Of a stretch of DNA of 64,000 nt, positions 36,001-47,600 are shown piece after piece. Source of the DNA: Fistularia commersonii (Eukaryota > Chordata > Actinopteri > Syngnathiformes > Fistulariidae); NCBI GenBank assembly GCA_037954325.1, contig JBBMNZ010000007.1, positions 13,555,001 to 13,619,000 of the forward strand, written 5' to 3'. A program made the translations under genes and the position numbers. Positions within the stretch are counted from its first letter, which is position 1. Each line of letters begins with the position of its first letter. The notes below the pieces were generated by a model. That model did no database searches. It was not told the origin of the DNA and worked only from the letters and a program-made list of their open reading frames with translations.

Positions 36001-38228
36001 GAAATAAGTGTTAAAATATGGTGATATACATACAAACATATATACACATATCTTTATGTTTGGAAAATAAGAAAATTAGTGTTGCATCATTGCAGGAAAC
36101 TGAGGCAAACATCTGATTGATGAGTGTTTACGGCATAAGAGCGTTTTCTGCAAATTACAGATTTCACTTAACCTGAACTGAACTATTTGAGGCTAATAGC
36201 TTCATCGGTGGATTAGATCTTTACCCAATGGCCTCATTCTCCAGCATTGTAACACTGACAGATCAGGTGGGAAACAGCTTGCAGATAAGGATAATGATAT
36301 ATGAGATGAACAGCAAGGAAAAGAGGATTTAGCCAAGCTTTTTACAGTGTTGTTAAAAATGTCACTTACAGGCTGGAAGACAAAAAAAACAGCTGATGGA
36401 GAGAATGTCACAGACACACACAAAAGCTATGAATCCGTGTGTCACAGGGGCAAACAATTTAAGATCAAACAACACAAAACACAAACATAGACTCTGTGGG
36501 GATGAAAACATTGCACTCCATTGTGTACATTTACTGTACGCGCTGCCTCTCTCGCTTGCAATGCATGCATGTCTTTGCAAGAGGAGAGTGTTCGTGAGTC
36601 ACCACTGTCTCTAGCCCAGGGCTCAGCAGCCAGCCGGCTGAAGCAGGGGATGCATGCTTTATTTTAGTCCCTTTAATTTGCCTTGAACACATCATTATCT
36701 TGAAATGTGTTATTATTCCAGAGCTTCTATTGATTAAAATGGTGCATAAGCTATGGATAACTTGCCTCAGCAATATTAAAGAGATCATTAGATGAGCGGC
36801 TCAGTGCAACACGCCTCATTTGATTTGACTCTTGTCATGGCCAAACAAACAGGGTGAGGCTCTGTGAGCCCTCCTTGGGGAGCAAAGGATATTTTCTCTG
36901 TCATGCACATACCACCTCTGCCCATTAGGAAGAGGTGAGCATGTAAGGAACTTGGCTGATTGAGGGCATGGGTGCAGAGGCACACTTTGCATGGATGTGG
37001 CTGCCTGTGGCTGCCTGTGAATACTAAGGATGCCTAGCAAGATTTTATTTTGTCAAAAAAAGTCAAATCACAACGGAGTCATGAGTGCAGAGATCTTCTC
37101 TAAATTGTTCCCACATCATCAATATATGACATTTCGGTTCAACTTTCTCCAATGGTCAAAGAAGATATTATGGTTTGGTGAAGATGTACGATTTAGAGGT
37201 TTTCCTCAAAATATATCACTGAAGCACAAAATCAATGAGGCCAAATAACTGCGGCATCAGTTGAAATGTATCACCCCTTGAAACTGGTGTGGTTTTCTAA
37301 ATTTGCTTGGTCAGGCAGCATTCACAGAGGAATATCTTGTCATACCTTTTGAATATCAGTCAAATAAATTCAGACCAAACAGTGTTCATGATTGATATTC
37401 AGACAGAGATGGGCTCAATCCATTGAGGTCTGAAATACCGTTTGTTTACTATCTTTACCCAAAAAAGGCCATCTGAAACCAGCTAATTCTCATGCATAAA
37501 CGTCCTTAAAAATGTTTCTACAGCAAAGTAGGAACCCTATCTCCCACTACTCTTTAGAGAGCAACCACCCAGTGTGTCTGTAACCTGATTACCCAGCTGT
37601 CAGTCTGAATAAGGCCAGGCTTAGAGATCTATCCATTCTCTGATCCTCGCTACGGGACAGGGCTGGTCCTCTTGAAGAGTCGGGGAACAACACTGAACAG
37701 GACAGTCACCAAGATAACGTGCTGGGAAAACCAGTGCTGCTGAGGAATGTCTACAGGTAGGAAATGAATGAATTGAAGGCTTTTGTGGCTTTCTGGAATG
37801 TTTTTGAGTGTGCAATTTGTCCAAAATTTTACGGATGAATTTGACTATAACTGTGTGATTTATGTTTCAATGCTCATAGAGTTGGAATTTTCTTTCTTCT
37901 ACCTATGACTGGTTTTCCTGTTTTTTGTATCATGTTAACATTGTTTCTGAGGAGCTCAGTGACCTCTGAATCACTGGGACTGATACAAAGTTTTTGGCTA
38001 AATTACTGCATTTGCTGCAGGAAAGGAAGTGAAAGTATCAAGATGGGGAACTGTTTTAGGATTCAGTGGGAGGGCAACAGGATACAACTAGTGGGCGGAT
38101 CTTGGACCTTTCCCCTTTCCCTTGACATGCTTCCTGTACATCCTAAGTGGACCATCTATTATGAGTTTGCTTTGCCTGGCTCATGGGGGAGTTTTGCTAC
38201 TTTTGTGTAATCTATTTGTGTTTTACAG
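30001..38228. other. Intergenic, no gene recognised
   Basis: 8.2 kb of AT-rich DNA upstream of the first visible anks1a exon. It contains a TA/CA-type run at about 30,235-30,290. Only chance frames of 60-110 codons were found. This is where ankyrin-repeat exons of an anks1a gene, or an upstream promoter, would be expected; I saw neither. If the exon at 38,229 is spliced, an untranslated first exon must lie somewhere upstream. Confidence 0.5.
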
Positions 38229-38652
38229 TTTGATCAGTGACTGGGTTTCATCAACATCCAACAAGACTCCTCAAAGACTGGATGGTGGCTGAACAGGACT
38301 GACCAGTGGCCTAAGTACTACGGGATACAGAAAGCCCTGAGCAGCTGCAAGAAGCCGTTTTGACACACTGGCACATTGCACAATGGAAGCGAAACCCACA
38401 AATACGATCCAGAAGCCTGACATCGAGGATTCCATAAAGATTTCAGATGAGTCCGCCTCTGTTGTTGACAAAGTCAGACCTGCAGACTTGGGTTTGACCA
38501 GAAGCTTGTCCAAGTCAGACTCTGACTTGTTGGCATCGCCGGCGGGAGAAGAAGATGGAGGTCTGACTGGCCGCTGTGGATCTATGTCTAACTGCAGCTC
38601 GGGGCAGAGATCCATGGAGCGCATGCCTTCTTTTGCCTCTGAGTGGGATGAG
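38229..38652 (+). CDS. anks1a: anks1a exon with candidate start codon (coding part 38383-38652)
   Basis: A strong acceptor (TATTTGTGTTTTACAG|TTTGATC) starts the exon at 38,229. In the reading frame of the conserved part there is a TGA at 38,338-38,340, so the 5' portion cannot be coding. The first downstream ATG is at 38,383 in the context GCACAATGG. The 90 codons run from MEAKPTNTIQ to FASEWDE, and the donor is GATGAG|GTAATC in phase 0. Alternatively a weaker internal acceptor, such as one near 38,433, could join an unseen upstream coding exon. Confidence 0.75.
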
Positions 38653-41600
38653 GTAATCCTTGAGCTCTGGGGATAGGAAACAAGTGGAAGGGTGGGTGTA
38701 AGGGACAGAGAGAGTGGCACTGTTGTTGCTGAAGCACGGATAGGCTTTCAAGTTGAGTGTGTTGTGATTTTAAGTGCTTTCCTGGGTGTGAATGTGTAGG
38801 ACAGGGAGGCCAATAAAGGAGGAACTAGGCATTTATGTAAAAAGTAGTAAGTCTGAGCATTTTTGAGAGGAAGCAAGGATGGTGGCAAGAGGGAGAGTTA
38901 GCGGTATGAGAGCGTTTAGGAGTCTTCCAGTGACAGAAAGCAGTAACTTTACCCAGGCTGTCAGCATTGAGCGCCGGTAGGCAAGTGCTTGAATGCATGA
39001 ATGGCTTGATCACTTGCACTGACCTCCCTGTAGCAACCTTGGCATCCAAGACTAATTGGGCTTGTGCTGTCGTACCACATCCACTCAGTACGTGTCTCAG
39101 GGGCTGACCCACGCCTGCACGTCTCCTCATGCACTCCTCTGGCTTCTTTTCTCCATCTTGCAGCATCTACTTTCAGCCCAGTGGGAGCAATGCGCACCCC
39201 CATTAGCCCTAAAAGCCTCGACTTGTGATTTCTGAGCAATTTGGAGTGTCAATGCCGCGCACCCTCAAGCATAGCATAGAACTGAAATTAATAATAACCT
39301 CTTACTATAAATTCAAAAAACACTTTAATGGTTGAAACCTGTGGCTACAATGTCTGACAATTTGAAAGATATGAGAATAGCTTTCAGCTTTGTGGCAAAA
39401 TTTTGCAATTGAAGTAAATGAGGGGAGAACTTAAAACTATGGATGCTGAGTTCTTGAGCACAGTGATAAAATAGGCTCAAATCTAATCAAAATGATCTAA
39501 ATTTTGGAGCATGAACACAAATCACACCCAAATACCAATAACTTGAATGTCTTATTTGGCTAAACAGCTAATAGATTTATTTTAATCTATAGCAAGTAAT
39601 TTTAAAAACCAAAATGCATTTTCTTAAATTTTGACCAAAAATGCACAGAAGTCTTTTGAAATCCAAATACAATAAGGTCTACTAGACATAATATCTAGAG
39701 TCTCCAATGGATCAAAACGTTAATAATGGCCTATTTCTTAGAGTGAATATAAAATGGATTCCAGTGATGTCGCGAGTCAAGAGACGCAGGCTATATTAAT
39801 TTTTAAATCAGAAATAGTCATTTTCAACCATGGTTACTCAAACTGTCGATACAATTTTAAAAGTTTTACACAAAGTGTTTGGGTAGGCAGCTGGGAACAT
39901 ATGCCTGTATGATGTATTCTTCACTCATTTAAGTGGTGCTTGTTATTTCTTGGAACTTTTCTTTTGGTATTCAGGGGCCTTAACTAAACTTACTAACTAA
40001 AACAACATTAGACTATTTCAAGGACTACAGTGGCACTGTAGTTGGGTAACGTTATTTCTGTGTTATCTTGTACTTCCTCGTTTGACACTTATTGTATGCC
40101 AAATCATTTGGTGCCTGGAGACTCATATTCACAGGCTTACTGAAGAATGTTATTTATAAAATAATATTTAGTTCATATGATAAAGGCCTATTTCCCATAC
40201 CATTCAATGAATGTTTTTTAAAAACCTAGTTATCTGTATATCTTATATATTTATAGACATCAGGCAAAAGTGTGTGAAAGGGAGCAATGCTCTCAGTCTC
40301 CTGGGCCTTTTGGGGGTCACTGATTTTGGAACTGTAACATAAGTTACTGTGTTCATCCTTGCAACAAGGTCAGTGCCGTCATCTCATTATCATGTCTTGT
40401 AGTTTTTTTGTGCTCTGAACATAACCGCTCTGTCCCAGGCTGGGTCTCAGCTCCACCCCTCTGCTCTCTGTTTATTCAGGCTGTGCTGGGTGTGGTGTCC
40501 TGTTCACAAGGGCATCCTGTTTTGCTGCTGCTCCCAAGTCTCTTTGCCACCAGATTTTAAGGAATTTGTTTAGGTTGAGGGGGTGCGGGGATTGGGGTTC
40601 TATGTTTGGGATTGTGTGTGGGCCTGTGAGAGGGTACATATTGACATTGGTTTATATGTATATCTTCCGAAGTGATACGCTACAAAACATTAATGCGATG
40701 AGAACAGCCTCTAGGCAGACAGAGTTTTACATCAGATATATTAAAACACACACAGGAGACAGCATTAAACGCAACATTGGGAGCTGTATGTGGAGTATAA
40801 CCTTTAAACTGAGAACATATAAGATATTTTTCAGGATTCATTATATCTTGCATCTTCGGTTACAACTGATGTTTTTTGAGGTTTTGAGGTTGCACTGATA
40901 CTCGGTATTCTATTTGAAGATTTCTATACACAAAGAGATAGATAGTGTAACAAGTGCAAATACGTAGCCCGCTGTGCAGTTCTGTGTTAAAGGGCTGCTG
41001 GCCCAGCTGGACTGTCTAACAGACTCAATAAAAAATGTATGGTTTCCACTATTTTGTCATATCATTACGGGATTTCATTACAGCAAATCACAGATACAAA
41101 TCATAGCCTTCTTAAAATAATCGCCTCTGTGATTTTTTTAAAGGTTTCCTGAAAGCACAAAAAAACGGAACCATAGGGTGAATATGGAGATGAAATATGG
41201 AAAAAAATAAGGCAAATGTTATAAGAGGGTGACGAAATACAAGTATACAGTGCTAAATGCAAGTTTGATGAATGAGTGGGATAAAACAAAAAGGGTTTTT
41301 GACAAGCCCGCTCCCTAAAACTCCAATGAAGTGGCAACACAGATTGCAGTATGGGAATCAAGCAAAACATTCATCTAATGTTCTTAACGTACCTCAATTT
41401 TACATTGGATTGTCAATGTTTTCATATCTTGTCATGCTCCACACAGTCGGAAAAAAAAAAACACCAATGCCATTTTCTAAAAATGGTCCCATATGATGGA
41501 TCAGTGGAGGTAAAATGATCCCAGGTTCAGATTTTGGGAAATATCTCGTGGAAATCCACCCTTAATCTCACCAGATATGAAATTTGGTTGTCTGCTAAGC

Positions 41601-44600
41601 TGTTCCATTGCTGGCATTGAATGCATTGCTTAAGTTGCTTCACTGCTCAGTTCTTAAAAGGCAAAAGTAACACAACCACATGTAACGGATGCTTGAGTGA
41701 CTTAATTCATGTGTGTTCTCTAAATTTCCTTGTGGTTCAAAGTTAATTTCTCATGCAAGCTTTTAAATATGCAGTAGAGTGTGTGTATGTGTGTTTGTGA
41801 GAGCAGAAATGTTTCGTAGTGGTTTTGAATCAGGCCAACTGGAGTGAATGTTAAATGGAAATGTTTCATTTGTTAGATTTGAGGGAATCATTTAAGCTTC
41901 AAGCAAACACAATTCTACTGAGATCTTTATGGGTATCAAGATTCTGACTTAATGGAAAATGACATAGAATTAGACCACCTGGAACTGAGTTGTTCCCATC
42001 TATTTGATGTGGTTTGAGAGTGCAGCCCGGGTATAACCGAAAATTTTCTCTTATAAAAAGGACATGTTTCAATGGATGTGTAATTTAATTTATTATTTAT
42101 ACAGAGAGCCACGACAGAGTGAACACATCACAAGATGTGGTTAGACAAATGTGGAGCATGAATATGAGAGTGGTGGTTGTGTGTTGATGGTGGTCGGATG
42201 GAGGGAGGGACGGGCCTTTTTCCACATGCCACATTGCCTCCAAATGTTCTCACCTGGTAGAACACACGAGATGCATCTTTACACACATGCAAGGAGTGAT
42301 GTGCCTCTATAAAACCAAGCTTGCTAGTGTCAAAATAGCAAATAATTGTATTATTCAGTCTTCTTTTTCTGTGATGAGAAGATGGAAAGATAAGAAATTT
42401 CTGGATTGTTGTGCGTAAAACATATTCAGCGTACAGCTCAAAAAATGTTTTTAGAAACCTGAAACCATCTCACTTCTGGTATGAAACCTGTGAGGGGACA
42501 GCCCACAAATGATTTGTCCAGTCAGGTGCAATGAGTGCATGTTCATTTGGTTGTAATCGCACACCAGCCAAGCATGTAATTCAATAAAGCAGTGAGATGT
42601 GTGGCATGTTTCCTCGTTTAGTATGAGGTTGCCTTTATGGAGAAAATAATGGACAGGTTTTATTCGATACCCTTATCTTAGAGGCAGGTATTAAAATGCA
42701 TATTTGATGTTTTAACACTCCTGTAGTTGTCCTCTCTGACTCAATGTAGTTTAAGCTGTGTGGTGTACATCTACTGAGATTTTGGCAGAAAGGATTTAAA
42801 AAGCCACAGTTTTTAAAACTCCAACTGGACTGTCACGTCTTTGCTGTCAGTTTTGAAAACAGATCTAATGAAACCTTTATCTGTGACCACCACTGGATAA
42901 GGCTTTTTTCTCTTTTACTTGCTTCAAGGCTACCTAATTCTCACTTGGCGGCTCAGGTATTTGTTGAAGTGCAACTCTAAAAGTTTTTTCCAGGCAATAC
43001 TGAACTGTGAGCTCGCTGAGAGGTGCCAAGCTAATTGCATCTGCAATGCAAAAATCGCTGTGCATCTCAATGAGTCATTGGAAATGATGTGTTCTAGATG
43101 GCCCGTTGTGTCACAGTGGCATTTTGCCTGAAGGGGCTATAACCCACCGGTTCCAACCTTTGAACGGTAATCCAGTGTCTGTGTATTATGCGCCTTTGAA
43201 ACCCTGATGTTGAATAATCAGGGAGTATTGCTGTGGTAAATACAGCAGTGGATGTTACTCTCTCATCATGTCTGTTAAAATGATCACTCCAAAACTGTAA
43301 AGTCCAGTTCTCTCAAAACAGTACATCCATAACAAAACTCTGCACAAGTCACCAATTTCATGACACCATTTGGCCGCAATGACTCTACAGTCATCATTCT
43401 CATTAGTCCTAATTGGAGCCTGAAGGCTGTCAAGTAAATGAAAACTACTCAGTCTGACGAAGCTCAATCATGACACTCGTGAGCACTGCTGGATAAAATG
43501 ATGCAATCGGGGAGAAGATAGTGCGACGCAACTGATCTGTCAGCATATTGATAATGGGACTGAGGGCAGTAATCCTGTTCCAAGATGGAACCAGTGAATC
43601 AGGCTGTCTTTAGGGTTAGTTTATCATATCAAGCCATCTTTCCTTATGTCTTCTCTTTTGGATTACTGCCATATTTACTCACATGAGACACAGGCTCAGT
43701 TGACAGTGTTGTGCCTTGTATCTTGTGTTGTGCAAAACTGGCTGAGAGTAGTCCAGCAGTTTATTGGACCACAATAACAGGAGGAAGAGGCGCACAACAT
43801 GAAAAGCTTACAAACGGAAGAAAAAAGCACATGGAACTTGGAGGCATCACAATTGTATTATATTTCGACTATCTGTGGGTACCACGAATGGTAGTACCAG
43901 TGGTGTCGTAGTATACATCCTTGTACATGAGTAATTCCAAACACAGCCTCCGTCTTGGTCAGGTCTGCCTTTTTAGTTGTTTTTTTCTGGCACTGAAATA
44001 TGCCTTGCTCGGGGTTTGTATACCCCAGAGTGAGTCACAGACCATAAGGCGGAAAGAAAATAAAGCCGGTGGTATAAATCTAGGTGGTGTGAAGTGACAA
44101 AGCACAAACAATTTCTGTTTTTGTTAACGATACGTCAATAAATCAAAATTTACAAATGTTTTCAGTGTATCTGAACCTGTTCTTGTCTGAAAAGCAAAAT
44201 TCTCTGCAGAGGGCAATGAGGCAGAATATATGGGGACAATAGTTTAGTAATGTACAGTACTTGGTTTGCAAGCAATTGATTTTACTTAACTGGAACATAG
44301 CGTGCTTTTGATGATAAGACAAGTTTGTAAAGGTGACAAAGTGTTTCTGCCGCGTCTGCAAAAGCGTAAAAACCCATCATGCTATATTAACATGTAAATC
44401 ACTTCAATATGGATATCGTTCCACAGTGCGCAAGAGATTTAAAGACACCATCCACTCAAGCCCTGTGTTCTTCCTCAGTAAAATGTCAATAGCTGTTTCA
44501 GCAGGGATCTTTTCAGTTCAATATTTTAGTAACCCTCAGAGAGATTCTTGGTGAAGTCCACTTTGTGTCACATTAATTCCCACCGAGAGCCTTCTTACTG

Positions 44601-47600
44601 AAGAAATTGCCTGATATTACTCCCTATCCCTTTTTCATATTGATACTTGGCTGAAAAGGAAACCTCTCTATAAAATCTTTAACACTTCCCACAGTCTCAG
44701 GGTCCATCCCTGTTGGGTTTCGCGCACTGTATGAATGTATATGGCAAGCCGAAGCTGTCGTACAGTAACATTTTAAGACCAGACAATGGCCAGTCAAGCT
44801 ATTACTCAAAATACCACTTTGAAAAAGACACCAAAAATGGCGCCAGGGTGGTGCAGCGATGGAACTCTAAGGAAATGCCTCGGGTAATGTGACCTTGTTT
44901 TATTGAAAATCACAACCTGAAATTTGCACCATACAGAGAGGAAAGTTAATGAGTAAATTGACTTGCAAATTCATAGTTTCTTTGTCAGGGCAGGTCTATA
45001 TATAACATTTCCTTGTCTCTTGAAATAGTTGACACCTAAAACTGGAAACAGGGAAAAAGAGGACTCCACATCTTTTTCAGATGGCTACCTATTCATCATT
45101 TTTGAATTCAGTGAGGGGCCTATTCCTGTAAATCTCATTTCCCACCTGGATACAACCTGTTAGGCGGGTTGTGAGTTGCGGCAGTAGCAGGAGATGCGGA
45201 AACAAGGTTTTTCAAAGGAAAAACTGAGACCAGTTTTTTAAAAAAACATTTTCTGATACAATCAAACAAAAATATTTGACCTAGATCTTTCTTTAAAAAA
45301 TAAAATGAAAAATCTGTGGACAATGTAATATTAGAGAGCTGCAGACCCAGAAGAAACAGTTTGAGTGCCGCAGTTTCATGGACACATTCACAGTGGGTTC
45401 ATCAATCTAGAAATGAAAATATTTTGTCAAGATGAAGCCACACAACTTGAGCTTAAGTGAACATTGACCTCCCTTTCGATATTTTCTGGGGTAAATAAGA
45501 TGCTGTGTGCACTTCTCACATTGACAATACACTTTCTTGTGGGTGCAATGCACTTGTAAGTTCTATGAGGTCTATGAGTTGCACCTTTGACAACTGGAAA
45601 CCCAGCATCAAGCAGGAATGGGATTCACCTTTGTCAAACCAAACAGAATAACCAGCCTATCTTGCATGAAGCAGGAAGTATGCAAGTTTCCTAATAGTTA
45701 ATTTGGTGTGCTGCAATTTTTTTTCATCTACTTGAAGAAACGTTTTCTTTTAATTCTAACACACAAATCCTGCACAGGAAGGCCCTGTGTCAGGATTGAA
45801 CCAGGAAGCTTGGTTGCTGTACTTACCACTGTGCCATCATGCCACCCCCATGGTGGAGTTTGCAGGGTACCAGTCATTAGCTTTATTATCTATCATAGGA
45901 ATACATTCATGACTTGTCTCCCTTTCGCACTTAACTCCCACATACACATACTGTCATTTGTTTACAAGACACTCCAAATAATTTACCCTTGTAGGATTGA
46001 TTTAATAGTTGATGTAGTGAAATTCACAGCATGTACTCTTTCTGAGGACTGGCATGGTTGCTGTTGGCATCGTACAAATGCCCTGTGATGCAGTTATTGA
46101 AAGTTAAAAAAACACATCCCACTGTTCACATTCGTCCAACTTCTAACTTTGCGCTTTTTTCTTCCTTCTGCACGACTTCTTGGACTTCAGCCCACAGCTT
46201 TTTGCGTAATTATGTAACTGTGCAGACAGACACAGATGGCATCAAAAAAATAACCTCCTTGGCAAAGGTGAAAATGTGACATACTAGCCATGTGCCGTGA
46301 AGGCGCTTCGTGTGCATGATGTTATGAAATATTTCAGCAGCTTCCTGGGAAGCAGAACCTTGACGACGGCTTTAATAAAGGTGCACTTAGCTTCGACGTA
46401 ATGCAGTTCAGGTCCAGTGTGTGTCTGTGTGATATAGAATGTAACTGGGTTAATTCAAGGAGTAATGTGAGGTCTACATTGCTGGAGGCATATGCCATGC
46501 ATCCCACATGCCTGACTTCCAAATGATTAAGGCTATTCCACAGTGTTGATGCCACTAGCGAAGTGCATAGGGCTTTTTCAAACACTAAATATTACATCAA
46601 ATAAACCGGGCTCTGGTGCCACTACTGAAAGCCAAATCAGTTTTTCTGGCTCTCAAAATCCTCATAGCTCATTGAGAATATAGTGAATTTAAATTCACCT
46701 CCCCCCTCAGCATGATTTGCAACATTTTAGAATTCCAGGTGAACCCTGCCTGTTAATTGGCAAGTTAAAGATGTCAAAACATGATTCCGCAGCTGCAGTT
46801 TCTGCTAGTACGGCCCAAGAATGCTGAATACGCTTTATATGCACAGTCTCTTCTCTTTATAATGGGGTCAATTGTTCTGTGCACAACTTCCTGTTATCCT
46901 TGAGGAATGAAGTGTCAGCAAGTAGTGTGGCGCTCTGCAGACAATTCCATTACACTTAACAAGTGATGACAGTGATTATTAAACAGATATAAAACCCAAG
47001 ACTGATATAAGTCAGACCCAGACAATGTGGGATATCAGGAATCATGTGTGTGTGTAGAACAACTTTTTCATAATGTGTCACTTCAATCAAACAAACATAT
47101 TGTTTGTATTTTAATTAGACTGGATGGATGAAGCCGTAGGGTGTGGATGCACATCTTGTCCCTACAGAAGGAATTTCTGGTACTGTTGTTCTCCTTACCC
47201 TCATTCTAAAATTATTTGTAGCTCCTACAAGCACAGTATGTCTAAAGTTTCAATGGTCCATGAAAGTATGATCACATTAATAAAGACATTATGAATTATA
47301 ATTTATAGATGGCATTGGTCTAATATATAAATTTGGCACTTTGACTGAGTATGTCATTTCATTCTGTCATTTCAACGAACCCGAAGAATGCCAGAATGTA
47401 GTATGGAAGACGGTTCCAAAATAAAAATATTGTTTCAAAAAACCATGGGGAAAAAAATAAATACTAAACTTCAAAAATAAAAAAAAGGGGAAGAGACTGA
47501 AATACTAACTTCTTTGATGACAACAGGAGGTAGTCGATCATGTGATAACATACAAGAAGCTGATTGGAGGAGAGACATGAGGCACAGGGCTGGGCTGAAG

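Noticed and set aside
37621..37830. Possible reverse SINE tail (ATCCATTCTCTGATCC)
   Set aside because: Resemblance to the V-SINE end is limited to about 30 bases and the rest does not match.
44837..44870. Possible SINE head (GGTGGTGCAGCGATGGAAC)
   Set aside because: Too short and without a B-box or body sequence to support a call.
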